From assembly GCA_031761405.1 (NCBI GenBank), contig JASEVX010000003.1, positions 62,790,423-62,854,422 of the forward strand: 64,000 nucleotides of DNA, written 5' to 3'. This DNA comes from Serripes groenlandicus. Taxonomy: Eukaryota > Mollusca > Bivalvia > Cardiida > Cardiidae. How positions within the stretch are numbered: the stretch's first letter is position 1; every line of letters starts with the position of its first letter. Shown piece after piece: positions 1 through 11,505 of this stretch. The notes under the pieces were generated by a model. That model did not search any database and had not been told where the DNA came from. It saw only the letters and a program-made list of their open reading frames with translations. A program made the position numbers and the translations under genes.

Positions 1-420
1 AAGATAAAGTTTATAATGTAGTTACAGTAGCACCACCAATGGAAGATACCATTCTGGTCTATATACACAGCTGGTCTTTAACTGCTGGACCATTTTAACT
101 ATCTCACTCGTATATAGTACCTAGAAGTTGTTTTGGTCTGATTTTAATGAGATTTGGGATACAGTAGACTACGTATAGACTGCGTGACTCTTAACACTTA
201 CCGTGGTCTATGTTGTTCGCAAATGTGTTTTTTCCCACTTTCAGACAACTTTCGAAAACACGTTGGCACATTATAGAAATTACTCCTCAGTTTGCCACAC
301 TATTTGCAACTATATTTATGAAAAATATATTCATTTATAGTTTCGATATTTCTTCCTAGACGTGTTATAAGTCGACTGTTACAGATGTGTTGTGTGTGTG
401 ATATAACAAGATAGCAATTA
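1..420. repeat. Left arm of a long inverted repeat, cut by the window edge
   Basis: Bases 1-105 match the reverse complement of about 4403-4510, and 130-410 match that of about 3370-3640. The arms enclose the gypsy remnant. The inner part of each arm resembles the TTAA miniature family (it carries the cagacgactttgaa-type motif), but the match continues past that motif. No coding sequence is seen here. Confidence 0.6.
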
Positions 421-447
421 ATAAGAATATGTCCTTGCGCTACATGT

Positions 448-566
448 TTGGTCAAGAAGGGATCATTCTACAGGTAATCATCAATGGGTCTACATGTATG
501 ATTTCGTCAATGTATAATCGATGGACAGATTGGGGATTACCTGTAGAATGATCCCTTCTTGACCAA
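448..566. repeat. Perfect 32-bp inverted repeat (hairpin)
   Basis: Bases 448-479 are the exact reverse complement of 535-566, with a 55-nt loop. The hairpin lies just beyond the 3' end of the gypsy integrase remnant. No element family was recognised. Confidence 0.85.
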
Positions 567-3235
567 AAATGTAAATCAAGAACATATTCTCATTTGATCT
601 CAATAATCTTTGGTTTAACAACCCGCCCATATCTAGTGACATACACATTACTATCAGAAATTGTAGACTTTTCAGTTTGAAATTGGGGGGTTTCATTTTT
701 TCCTTTTGGAACAATTTCTGCATCATGAGATTCAGTTTTTACATGGGGTACAGACATATGTATATCATTTTCACTATCTTGAATATTAATTTTCTCATCG
801 GCTTTTTTCATGTCACGCCTATTTCTTCTATATACTCCACCATTAATGACCTTCAATGGTATAAGACCTATCGTTAGAATGTTCACTAGAAATAACAGCT
901 GGTTTCCATACATCATTGTTATGCCTAACTCTAACCGAATCTCCTTGCTCAAGGAATTTTAAGGGTTTAACACCTTTGTCATAATATTTCTTTTGATATG
1001 AATGCTTTGAACATAGGTTATGCTGAACCTTTTGATAGTCAGGGGTATGAGGAATAAATTAATCAAGTGTGGATGGCAAGATAGACCTCAATGTTCTACT
1101 CATTAACAGTTCAGATGGGGTAAAACCAATATTTAATGAAGTAGTACGATACTCTAATAGTGCCAAATATGGATCTTCTCCATCCCTTTTACATTTTTAC
1201 AGTTTGGTGCAACTTTTGAAAGATAATTCACCATTCCCAAGACTGTCTGCAACTCAGACTTGTAAGTAGGGGGAGGCATATGTTGTATTGTCATGACCTT
1301 GTTGGAATCTGCCTTGAGACCTTCTGTAGTTAATACATAAGTGACCTCTGTGACACCGACCTCTAACTTGTCACTGTTCAATTTGACACCCTTCTTGCGT
1401 GTAACCTCCAAGACTTTGGTTAAGTTTTGATCATGTTCCTCTCTAGGTCAAAGGGAAGGAATTCATTTTCCATAGGCGACCATTATAGCATTATGGGTTA
1501 TGGTTCGTTACTAGCAAATGAATTAACACAATTACCTATATCAATCTAAAGTTCATTCTTAGAACTACCAAAAAGGCAAAACAAACCCACACGTTCACCG
1601 TTTTTTGACAGAGCTAGGAGGTCAAATCAAAGGTGACCTTTATCCCGCACTGAATTTTACTTTCAATTTCAGAAAATACAGCATGTTCTGAAAATGGCTA
1701 TTAGAGTATCAACATAGCTATTTTGGTTATAAATCAGTTATTCAACTTTATAAAAATCACTTTCAACAAAATCATTATTGTCCAATGCGAGCCAACCTCA
1801 GTCTTATATATTCATCTGAAATTCCCTGGACAAAATTGTCTGCCCGGCAAGCCGATCCGATTTACTTCCCTTTGACCTAAAGTGGACCCATAACCAAGAA
1901 TAGTCCACTATAACATCTATATTAGATTGGAAAACATCCTGTGTGCACTTAAAGCCAAAGGGAAGGCGCTAAAAACGATATCTGCCGTAGGGCGAATTGA
2001 AAGTAGTTAAATAATGAAGACTGTTCTGATAGAATAATGGCCCAAAACCCAAATCTGACATCAAGTTTGGTAAAATATGTTGCATTAAACAATTGCGGAG
2101 GAATATCCTCAGGTTTTTGTGTAGGGTGATGCGGACGCTGAATTGCAAAGTTCAGGTCTTTGGGATCTAGACATAATACAATTACCGAATTGACCCATGG
2201 CGTTGGGACATCAACATTACAAATAATATCCGCCTCCTTCATTCTGTCTAACTATGACTTAAACCGACTACCAAGAGCAACAGGGATGCACCTTGGGGCA
2301 TGCATGACAGAGGGAACCTTTGGGTCAAGATGGATCTCAGCCTCACCAGGAATAAGACCTACACCCTTGAGTATATCAGCGTAATCAGTGAGCACTGTCT
2401 TCTTACTCATGGGTTCTGACACTGTGAACTTTGGTTAAGATTTACAGGTATAAACCAGTTTAATCAGCTTGTAAGCAGGATTTCATACCTAAAATAGGTG
2501 GGGAATTAGTATCTACACAGTAAAATTCAACATTTCCCGACGTGGGACCATGAGAATAAGATAGACGACAGATGCCAAGCGAATGCAAGGAGCAATTAAT
2601 GTGCGAGGTGCTTTCTTAAATGAACCCTTAAAATGTATCTGATCTAGAACATGTTTTGGCAAAATATTCACCTGAGAACCTGTGTCGAGCTTAAACTCAA
2701 CTGGCTTTGTACCTACATTAATGGTAGCAAAAGCTTGATTATTTTTACAATTTGAAACACATATATCATCACTTATAGAGTCAATGTAAAAATCTTGATC
2801 TTAATATGTATCTTCTCTTGTATCTAGGTGAACGGAGTCTACGTTTGGTTTCGTCGCTCTTCATACCGTTGTTTAATGTTCCGGTACGCGATAAGTACCA
2901 TATTGATTATGTCGTGAGTGTCTCTGTGGGTAATCATCTTTCACTGCATGCACGGCCCTTGCTGTATCTGTATTTTGGATCCATGGTCCTCATTTCCTTG
3001 ACTGTATTCAAATGTCTGAGCAATTCGGATTGCTTTTTCTAGTGTCAGATCATCACCTTCGTTGATGAGTTTTTCCTTCACTTTTTGCGAATTCGAATCA
3101 TCTCATCCTTATTCTTGAAATTACAGTCTTTCGCTATTAGTTTTAATCTCGTGATAAATTGTTAAACATTTTCATTTCCTTCGGTTTCGTGTCTAAATTG
3201 ACACCAGGCCAGTAATTAATTCAACAAAAGCACAT
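550..3235 (-). pseudogene. Decayed Ty3/gypsy retrotransposon (gag-protease-RT-integrase remnants)
   Basis: Reading the minus strand from high to low coordinates, frame-shifted pieces appear in the order expected of a Ty3/gypsy polyprotein. A gag-like segment lies at about 3230-2990 (for example KEKLINEGDDLTLEKAIRIA). An aspartic protease with the DTGS active motif lies near 2690-2680. Reverse transcriptase fingers/palm lie at about 2242-1910 (CLDPKDLNFAI, KLDVRFGFWAI). Distal RT is at about 1440-1195 (VLGMVNYLSK), and the integrase C-terminal part at about 1190-560 (LLEYRTTSLN, YGRVVKP). Stops, frameshifts and internal losses run throughout. The YxDD-type catalytic motif is missing where another sequence interrupts RT. 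RNase H and the integrase catalytic core are absent, because RT runs straight into the integrase tail near 1190. No direct LTRs were seen; the flanks are inverted. It should be inactive and was once a cytoplasmic reverse-transcribing element that integrated in the nucleus. Confidence 0.88.
1445..1905. mobile_element. Unclassified insertion splitting the gypsy RT
   Basis: RT homology stops near 1910 and resumes near 1440; the sequence between is non-coding. Both ends carry a ccctttgacct-type motif in opposite orientation (1444-1455 and about 1869-1880), and a short inverted repeat (agtggac / gtccact) lies near 1881-1911. This fits a small inverted-repeat DNA element. The boundaries are approximate. 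Confidence 0.5.
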
Positions 3236-3369
3236 GTAATGGCCAGGGCATATACGCAACAACTGTTGGGGCCTTACACAATACGTTCGCTAAATGCATA
3301 CAAGGGAAATAACTCTAAAACATATAAATCAAAGTGTTGTTAGTACATAAATTATTAAAACCAATTATA

Positions 3370-4510
3370 ATACACACAACACATCTGCAACAGACGACTT
3401 TGAACACGTCTAGAAAGAAATATCGAAACTATAAATGAAAGTATATAAATATAGTTGCAAAGTGTGGCAAACTGAGGAGTAATTTCTACAATGTACCTCC
3501 GTGTTTTCGAAAGTCGTCTGCAAGTGGGGAAAAAGACACATTTGCGTACAGGATAGACCGGGATAGATATTAAGAGACACGCAGTCTATACGTAGTAAAC
3601 GGTATCCCCTATGAAATCTTAAACAGAAACGACCCCATAGATACAGTGTCACGGGAGAGTTTATGCTGTCACCCCGTCGTTGGCGGCACATAATACTAGT
3701 ACCTTATGTTGGCACCATGTCGATGGTGCCACGAGAGAGTTTATGTTGTTACCCACGAACCAAGCCCCCGCAGGGTGAGCTACAATGTTCTGCTTTAGCG
3801 GTCGTTATATAAACAACTGAACTATTTTTATAACGTGTATTGCTGGATAATTTTTGACCTGATCTTGACATTTTAAACAAATGTGTTAAAACAAAATTGA
3901 CACTTTATATGTACATCCATAGATAAACCTTACAACAATTGTTAGTAGATGAATATTAGTATAGAGATACTTTCAGATACATGATATACAGTTTTATATA
4001 TATCATATGCAAGGGAATTAACAACAGCCTACGAGTTTAATGAAATACTAAAAATTGTGTTAACTTTCACTCCCGAATTTCACCAAGTCGATTCTTCCAA
4101 TATGAAAATTGGACAACTCCATCATTCGTCCAATAGGAAATTTGGTAACTTTTTTTAAAATGTCTTATTGGCAAACAATGGAGATTTCAGGAGAGACAGC
4201 TGTCTAACCTGAATCAGCACTGTTTGCAAAGATATTTAATTGCCTTTGGCAGCGAAAGGGTTAATACATAACGATGTTGTGTTTGACCTTATCCTGACCT
4301 TTAGCCAAATACAGTCAAACCTTGAGCTAAAGACCACGTTGGAAAAGCAATTTTATTTCTCTATAACCACATTCTAAGTTTCTCAATAACTCATTTTCTG
4401 CATAAATGGTCCTGCAATTAAAGACCAGCTGTGTATAGAGACCAGAATGTTATCTTCCATGGTGGTGTTTATACACATATTCCACTGTAACTATATTATC
4501 AAATTTATCT
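3370..4510. repeat. Right arm of the inverted repeat around the gypsy remnant
   Basis: Bases 3370-3640 and 4403-4510 are inverted matches to the left arm (1-420). About 760 bp between them have no left-side partner within the window and include a TTAA-flanked miniature element. Confidence 0.6.
4060..4264. mobile_element. TTAA-flanked miniature element, second family (gcgaaaggg end)
   Basis: TTAA at 4060-4063 and 4261-4264 bracket a non-coding unit that begins ctttcactcccg and ends ggcagcgaaaggg. The ends are imperfect inverted repeats. The interior holds a gcaaacaatg / cactgtttgc inverted motif shared with copies at 5248-5455, 24195-24632 and 50045-50240. A TTAA duplication with C-run ends fits a non-autonomous piggyBac-type element (inference). 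Confidence 0.6.
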
Positions 4511-4539
4511 TATATATCAGGAGTGTACACATAGTTACA

Positions 4540-4980
4540 TATGTTTGTTTCTTATAATGGTGTTTTACGACGCTTGCAACAGTTTTCCAGTTATATATTG
4601 ACATTTCCCTGGTAAATAACGTATGGTACCGATATTGTTTATCCTGAAACCGATACATCAGTCGAACTTCTATTCCCACAACTCTGAGCGCAGAGGCGGG
4701 AACTTATTTCTACCATATGTATACTCTTTGATAAGACCTGACGAAATAACGTGTTCCGTTACATCACGGCGTTTCATGGGTAAGTTACCAGCACTACTGG
4801 TCCATTTAGCCTGACACCAGCGAGTGACTCGTAAGGATAACCTCAACCTCATAATCCAGGGCACCAAGGAGGGCAGCCATTACTATCATTTATAAAGTAT
4901 TAACACGACCAAAGATCGAACCGGTGACCTCCTGCACCCTAGGCGGACGCTCAACCACACTACCCCACTGAGACGGTAAC
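4540..4980 (-). mobile_element. Two tRNA-derived SINE copies, minus orientation
   Basis: A partial SINE body spans about 4555-4710. A fuller copy spans about 4762-4978. On the minus strand the second copy starts with a tRNA-like head (box-B-like ggttcgatc near 4920), followed by the shared central block and a tail close to aacgccgtgatgtaac. Confidence 0.65.
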
Positions 4981-5247
4981 GATATTACTGCATGAAAGAC
5001 AGGCAGATTTGATGAAAATACATCACAATACTATATTCGATCAACAACTTTTACATGCCTTTTAAGTTACTTTTCATCTAGATATTTATTACGGATTTGT
5101 ACATTAAAATCAAAAGCATATTAACATTTCCTTCAAACGACGAGTGGCTGTTTTAGAAGTCGAACCATTAACTTAAAGGACTGGAGCAACGAATAATCCG
5201 CTGGGGAAAAAAAACGGGATTAAAAGTGTGTTTACCGAAATAAACAC
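4981..5247. other. No recognisable feature
   Basis: AT-rich sequence with no coding signal or clear repeat. It lies between the SINE pair and the next miniature element. Confidence 0.4.
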
Positions 5248-5455
5248 TTAAACTCGTTCCGAATTATCCAGTGTAGATTCTTCCATCTTCAAAATTGAGT
5301 GAATCTATTGTTCAAGTAATATTAGTTTTGGAATATTTTGATAACTAATAGGCAAACAATGCTGATTTCAGGTGAAACAGCTCGTTACGAGATGTCTCAC
5401 CTGAATCTGATTTGTTTGCAAAAACCTCGATATTGCTATTAGTGATGGAAGAGTT
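5248..5455. mobile_element. Degenerate copy of the second TTAA family
   Basis: It starts at TTAA (5248) and carries the diagnostic caaacaatgctgatttcagg interior seen at 4060-4264 and 50045-50240. The right terminus is eroded (gatggaagagttac). Confidence 0.45.
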
Positions 5456-5483
5456 ACAGCAATGTGCTATAAGCTGTCTACCC

Positions 5484-5680
5484 TTTTTCAGTCAGCGTTT
5501 CTATACAGTTGTATGTATCGCAGTGGGGCACGTTTTTTTTTTTGTCGATAACACGGTTTTACGTGATGTCCAAGGTGTCAAATTATTAAACCAACACTCT
5601 CAAAAGCAGTCGTTTGACGTTCTAGTACGTAACATGACTCTTTGCAGCCTTTTGATTTTGTAAAAACGGAAAAAATATAC
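5484..5680. repeat. Dispersed repeat shared with 9011-9170 and 10960-11060
   Basis: The block beginning cgtttctatacagttgtatg and ending near gactctttgcagcc recurs almost intact at 9011-9170, and its distal half recurs at 10960-11060. It is non-coding and of unknown family. Confidence 0.6.
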
Positions 5681-5763
5681 TTTAAACCCATTCCCACATA
5701 AAACAATTTGTAGTAGACGTCTTTTGATAAGATCTAGGTAAAGACAATTCTATATATCTATAC

Positions 5764-8700
5764 ATGCAATATGCACTTATAGTTTTTGAATCGGGTGGAA
5801 AATTATTGGGCAAGTTCTCTTTTTATGCGGGGCCCTCTGTTTTTCAAAATGGACAATTTTTCTTGATTGTCCAGGGATCAGTTAAATACTTTTCACAACA
5901 AGCTAAACAGTATGCACATTGTACAAAGTTAACGTACGCAATGTAAAGTTTTATTCCATGAAGTTGTATACATAATTTAGAAATTTAAGTTAGACATAAG
6001 GATCTTAAATGTTTCTTTCAAATATATATTGAAAACGAGTAGCTTGAAAGCGAGTAGCTCAAAAACCTTTTGAGAAAATCCCTGCAATGAAAAATGCCGT
6101 GCATCGTCAACATTTTCCCTTGTTAACACTCTACAGGCTACATTTTGCATCGGATCTTCATGAAAGTTTATCAGAATATTCAACTCCATCAAATCTACGA
6201 CAAGTTCGAAACTGGGCCATTTGAAGTCACTAGGTCAAATTGAAGGAAAATCTTGTTACCACTCCAGAGGCCACATTTTCAACTTGAGCATGTTGAAACG
6301 TTATCAGAATGTTTGTCTTGATGATGTAAGTCAATTTTTGCTTCAGCAATTTAAAGTTTTGTCAGAATGTTTGTTTTAATGATTTTTGGGTCAAGTTCGA
6401 ATATGGGTCATTATTTTTCAGAAACTAGGTCACTAGGCAAACATTGAAGGAACATCTTGTTAACATTGTAGAAGCCGCATGTTTTACTTGATTGCAGCTT
6501 GAAATTTAGTCAAAATGTTTATCTAAATGATATCTAGGCCGAGTTCGAATATGGGTCAAGCCGGGTCCAAAACTAGGTCACTAGGCCAAATTGAATGGAA
6601 ATCTTGTTAACACGTTGGAGGCCTTGTTTTCATCTTGAGCATGTTGAAACTTTATCAGAATGTTTGTCTTGATGATACGTAGGTCAAGTTCGAACATGGA
6701 TCATGATGGGACAAAAAGTAGGTCACTTAGTCAAATTGAAGTAAAAAAAAAGGCAGCTTTAAATTTGGTCAAAATGTTTATCTATATGATATCTAGGCCA
6801 TGGTCAAAAACTTGGTCACTAAGCCAAATTGAATGGAAATCTTGTTACGGGTGTACTGAACTGAAAAGAGAAAGAAATGTTACATTGTTATTAAATCTTC
6901 TGATTTTGTTGACAATTAAAACCTTTTTAGTCATTATACCTTTTTATAATGTTAAAAATTATAAACAAAGTGGTTTAAATTTGTTTTAGACAAAGGGCCT
7001 AATTTGTTCGTGAGCCTTCCAATTTTTCGTGAGTCGCTGTCCAGTAACCATGTTTGATTAAGAAATATAACTGGTTAAAAAGAACATATTAAAGTCCATA
7101 TATATCAATTTTAATCTAGAACTTGTACAGTATCATATTGTTTTGAAAAAAAAGTAGAAAATATTGCAAAACTTTTATGACATTTGAAGATATGTTTGAA
7201 AAACAAATAAATATGTATTGATATTTTTACATTTTCTAGCCATTAGACAAGAAAAACTGCCCAAGGACATATACTTTTCCTTTAAATTTTGATAAATGAT
7301 AGTTATTGCAATAACCTGAAGAAGTTTCAGAAAAAGTTAAATATTATAAATATGTTTTTCCCTTATTTCAAAGTTTTAAATTTGTCTATTCTTACACCTG
7401 ACAAATATGGGTTCTCATTAAGGAAAAAAGTGTCTATTTTCCAGGTTTAATTACAACGTATCACATGAACTTCCAAAGATATGGATAAAATAACTTCAGA
7501 ATGAGATTTAAACAACAAGAAGACAATTAATTAGCATATCATCTTTCAAATAATGGCAATTTGCGTGAAAACTTTTTTTTTTTTTTCATGTTCTGAAAAA
7601 GCAAAAAAGTGCATATCATAAGGCTTTCATAAATTGGTCTAGCAAAAAATAAAGCCCACTTCCCTACCTTTTTTTGTGTTTTTTTTTTATTTAACATACA
7701 TTAAACTTTCAAAAAAACAATAGTACAACAAAAGTTAAATATTATGAAAATTCCACTTTTCAGTTCAGTACATCCTTAACACGCTAGAGGACTTATTTTC
7801 AACTTGAACATGTTGAAACTTTATCAGAATGTTTGTCTTGATGATATGTAGGTCAAGTTCGAACATGGATCATGATCGGACAAAAAGTAGGTCACTAAGT
7901 AAAATTGAAGTAAAATCTTGTTAACACACTAGAGGACGCAATCTTTGCTTCAGAAATGTTGTCAGAATGTTTGTATTAATGATATCTAGGTCAGGTTCGA
8001 ATATGGGTTACATTGGGTCAGAAACTAGGTCACTAGGCTAAATTGAAGGATAATCTTGTTAACTCTGTTGAAGCATCTTTTTTGGCTACAGCAGCTTGAA
8101 ATTTGGTCAGAATTCTATCTAAATGATATCTAGGTCAAGTTTGAATGTGGGTCATGCCGGGTTAAAAACTAGGCCACTAGGCCAAATTGAAGGGAAATCT
8201 TGTTAACACTCTGGATACTGCAATTTTAGCTTGAGCATGTTGACACTTTATCAGAATGTTTTTCTTGATGATATTTAGGTCTAGTTCCAAAATGGGTCAA
8301 GTTGGGTCAAAAAGTAGGTCACTAGGTCAAATTGAAAGAAAATCTTGTTAACACACTAGAGGACGCAATCTTTGCTTCAGAAATGTTGTCAGAATGTTTG
8401 TATTAATGATATCTAGGTCAGGTTCGAATATGGGTCATATTTGGTCAGAAACTAGGTTACTAGGCCAAATTGAAAGAAAAACCTTGTTAACTCTGTTGAA
8501 GCATCTTTTTTGGCTACAGCAGCTTGAAATTTGGTCAGAATTCTATCTAAATTATATCTAGGTCAAGTTTGAATGTGGGTCATGCCGGGTTAAAAACTAG
8601 GCCACTAGGCCAAATTGAAGGAAAATCTTGTTAACACTCTGGATACTGCAATTTTAGCTTGAGCATGTTGACACTTTATCAGAATGTTTTTCTTGATGAT

Positions 8701-8835
8701 ATCTAGGTCAAGTTTTAACATGGGTCATGTTGGGTCAAAAAGTAGGTCACTAGGTCAAATTGAAAGAACATCTTGTTAACACTCTAGAGCCAACATTCCC
8801 TGCATTTTAGTACTTTCAGTACTTTGATTGTATAA
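5764..8835 (-). repeat. Core-repeat array of a Helitron-like element (inverted copy of the 58-60 kb element)
   Basis: A unique lead-in (about 5780-6190) is followed by imperfect units of roughly 180 bp. Each carries motifs such as aggtcactaggtcaaattga and cttgttaacactctagag. Lead-in and units reappear reverse-complemented at about 58440-60170, in the matching order, including the agtactttcagtact motif at 8805-8825. The array is non-coding. A 928-bp element interrupts it at 6848-7775. Terminal motifs of the parent family are not visible on this side. Confidence 0.75.
6848..7775. mobile_element. 928-bp inverted-repeat DNA element inside the core array
   Basis: Near-perfect 20-bp terminal inverted repeats (gtgtactgaactgaaaag on the left, its complement on the right) bound a very AT-rich non-coding interior. 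The core repeat reads cttgtta to the left and ttaacacgctagag to the right, so the uninterrupted target can be reconstructed and TTA is duplicated. A 3-bp TTA target fits PIF/Harbinger-type elements, but no transposase is present to confirm this. Confidence 0.75.
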
Positions 8836-9540
8836 TGTTTTCAAAAGGTGTCTGTTGCAGAGGGCGCCGAAATGCGTCTGTATGTGGCAAAGGGTTAAAA
8901 GGAATTTTATTTCTTAATTTGTCACAAAGTTTTCAAAATAGGTCAGAAAGCGTCTGTACGTGGGAGAGGCTTGAAGATCAATTTTATTTCACCACCTTTT
9001 TGCTCAGCGTTTCTATACAGTTGTATGTATCTCAGTGGGACACTGTTTTTTTGTCGATAACAAGGTCTGACGAAAGGTGTCAACTCATTATAGAAACGAT
9101 CTCAAATGCAGTGGTTTGACGTTTTAGTACGTAAATTGACTCTTTGCAGCCTTTTGGTTTTGAGAACGCAGTAGAAGACACTTTTAACCCTTTACCACAT
9201 ACAACAAATATGCAGCAGACGTCTTTTGAACACATCTATGTGTGAACTTAAAGTTTTTGAAACGGGTAGAAAATATTTTGACAATTTCTTCTTTTGTAAT
9301 AATGTTTTCAAAAGTCGTCTGCTGCAGAAGGCGTCGAAATGCGTCTATATGTGGGAAAGGGTTAAGTGTGATTTAAGAGGAATTTTTTATTTCTCAATTT
9401 GTCACAAAGTTTTCATGAGAGGCCAGAAAGCGTCTGTACGTAAGAGAGGGTTTAAGAGCAATTTTATTTCGCCGCGTTTTGTCACAATGTTTTCATAATT
9501 CGTCTGCTGCAGAGGTGTCAGAAAGCGCCTGTAACTGAAG
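8836..9540. mobile_element. Cluster of TTAA miniature-element fragments
   Basis: Right-half fragments with gcgtctgtatgtgg-type ends recur at about 8836-8899, 8919-8975, 9375-9450 and 9475-9530. They surround a complete copy at 9184-9365 and the dispersed block at 9011-9170. Confidence 0.6.
9184..9365. mobile_element. Complete TTAA miniature element (CCCTTTCCCACATA family)
   Basis: TTAA at 9184-9187 and 9362-9365 bracket ends ccctttaccacata and tatgtgggaaaggg. Subterminal gcagcagacg and cgtctgctgc are inverted mates. It is non-coding. Confidence 0.8.
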
Positions 9541-9544
9541 AGGA

Positions 9545-10440
9545 ATTAGGTCACCTTATACCAAACAGGCAACAAGAGAGTCACGTGATTCGAACGCAGC
9601 TAAGGCTAAATTGTATGACATTGAAAAGTAGTTGTATAAGGCTGATACGTTCGATTTAGGAAAATGAGAATATTTCCGTTTGTATTGTGTTTTGTATCGC
9701 TTTTAACAATTTAACTTAACTCACGGCGTTTCCATGGTAAGTTACCAGTACTATTGGTCAATTTATCCTGAAACCAGCCGGTCAATCATAATGATAATCA
9801 CACAAACCTGAGCATGAAGGAGGGCTAGCCATTACATACAGTTTTAAAGTCTTTGGAGAGACCCGGCCGGGGAATGAACCTGCGACCATCCACATCCGAG
9901 ACGGACGCCCTACCACTACACCACTGAGGCCTTCGAAAATGAGAGAAATTGATCTAACGACAGTGTCGTCTGCTGCGGAAAATTCTGAGTTCTGGCACTT
10001 TTGTGGTGCTTCTAGAAAACCTACTTTAACGTGATTAGTACACGTCTGTGCGTCCATGCTAATGATCCAAATGACGTCTGCTTTATAGTGGTTTATTGAA
10101 ATCCTATATGACTATAATGCGTATAGTACAGCGCCAGATGAGACTACGGATGTATTGACTTATTTGGTTCTCTATTGTTTGAAAATGTCAAGGTTGGTTT
10201 TCGAAGAGCGCTTTGTTTGAATGGTAATTATACCGCTTTCAGCCGTATTTTAGTTATGTTACGGCGTTTCCTTGGTAGAATTATAATACTGCTGGTCTTG
10301 ACACCCGCGCAGCATTCGTAATGCTATTTTAACCAGGGTCTCCCACTCTCGGGGCTGGCAAAAAAAATCTCCTCATTACAGCACCGAGGCGGTATCGCAG
10401 AGTGCCGCTCGCTTATAAATGCACATACCAGCACTATCAT
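9545..10440. repeat. First unit of a degenerate tandem duplication (partner about 11040-12100)
   Basis: Successive blocks match in order: 9610-9660 with 11180-11230, the SINE at 9690-9935 with that at 11268-11505, 9945-10080 with 11510-11660, and 10085-10440 with 11690-12100. The spacing is about 1.5 kb. The duplicated unit carries its SINEs with it, so these predate the duplication. Confidence 0.65.
9690..9935 (-). mobile_element. tRNA-derived SINE, minus strand
   Basis: On the minus strand it has a tRNA-like head (about 9935-9865: gtagtggtaggg box A region and a degraded box B). This is followed by the conserved cattacgactgactcgc-like block, here diverged, and a tail close to aacgccgtgagttaag. 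Confidence 0.7.
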
Positions 10441-10813
10441 AATAATGTACTTTTTTTATTGTACTTTGTGTGTTGTACTCTTCTAATTTTGGGTAGTAAC
10501 TGGTTGTCCTAGAAGTGGTGGTTGTAAACGATCCCCGATGATAACTCGGTCACTTGTATTCCTTTATATGACTATTGTTTTGTTTAATTGAGTCGTTTCC
10601 CTGGTTCAATACCAGTACTACCGGTATTATTTTATCCTAGCACAGTTACATATATCGGAATGCTATTCCTGCAATTGATGCGTAAAGGAGGGAAGTCATG
10701 TCAACTATTTGTGACTTTTTGGTTTGACCCGACGAATTTACGATATATTTATTTGCACAATGTTTTACGTTGCTTTCAACAATTTGTCAGTTATATAACG
10801 ACTTTTCGTGGGA

Positions 10814-10905
10814 AAGTTACTGTTCCATTTCCTGTTACTGTTCCATTTCCAGTAACTGTTCTATTTCCAGTAACTGTTCCATTTCCAGTTACTGTTCCAT
10901 TTATC
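10814..10905. repeat. 18-bp minisatellite
   Basis: About five tandem copies of an 18-bp unit near gttactgttccatttcca. The inverted partner at about 51290-51330 has only about three copies, so the array changed length after the duplication. Confidence 0.8.
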
Positions 10906-11267
10906 CCGCCACCAGCAAGACAGTCGTAATGCCAACCCCATATTTCGATTACAAAGCGAATTACAAAGGTGTCGGATTATTATACCATCAATCTCAAATG
11001 CAGTTGTTTAACTTTTTAGTACGTAAATTGACTCTTTATAGTCTTTTTTTGTGTAATTTGAGCACGACACATTTAGATGAATTGTGTTGGTCATAAGATC
11101 GGATATAAGATATTCGCAGTATCCGTAATAGGTAAAATGAGTCACATGCTTTGAAAGCAATTTAAGATGGACTATGTATTACATTGAAAAGTGGCACTAT
11201 GAGGTTGATACGTAAATTTAATTGAGGAAAATGAGAATATATATATTTATTTTTTTTGAATGATGGT

Positions 11268-11505
11268 TTACGCCGCTTCCAACAAGTTTTCAGCTATATT
11301 ACGTTATTTCCGGGTTAAGTTACCAGTACTACTGGTCCATTTTCCCTCACATCAGCGAGTCAGTCGTAATGATTATACCTTAACCCGGAGCTCAAGGGAG
11401 GGAATGTTATTATTGCCCCTTTAAAAGTATTTTGCCTGACCGGTATGGGGATCGAACCCGCGCCCTCCAGGACTCGCGGCGGATACTCTACCACAACACC
11501 ACCGA
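11268..11505 (-). mobile_element. tRNA-derived SINE, minus strand
   Basis: It is the inverted counterpart of the SINE at 50685-50930. The minus-strand head has ggtagtgttgtggtagag and a box B near 11455 (gggttcgatcccc). The tail ends gaagcggcgtaaacc. Confidence 0.75.

Noticed and set aside
1..4510. LTR pair of the gypsy element
   Set aside because: The flanking repeats are inverted, not direct, so they cannot be its LTRs.
6660..6989. Open frame of 109 codons
   Set aside because: It crosses from the core repeat array into the 928-bp element; it is a junction artefact.
9782..10057. Open frame of 91 codons on the minus strand
   Set aside because: It is largely the reverse-complemented SINE at 9690-9935.
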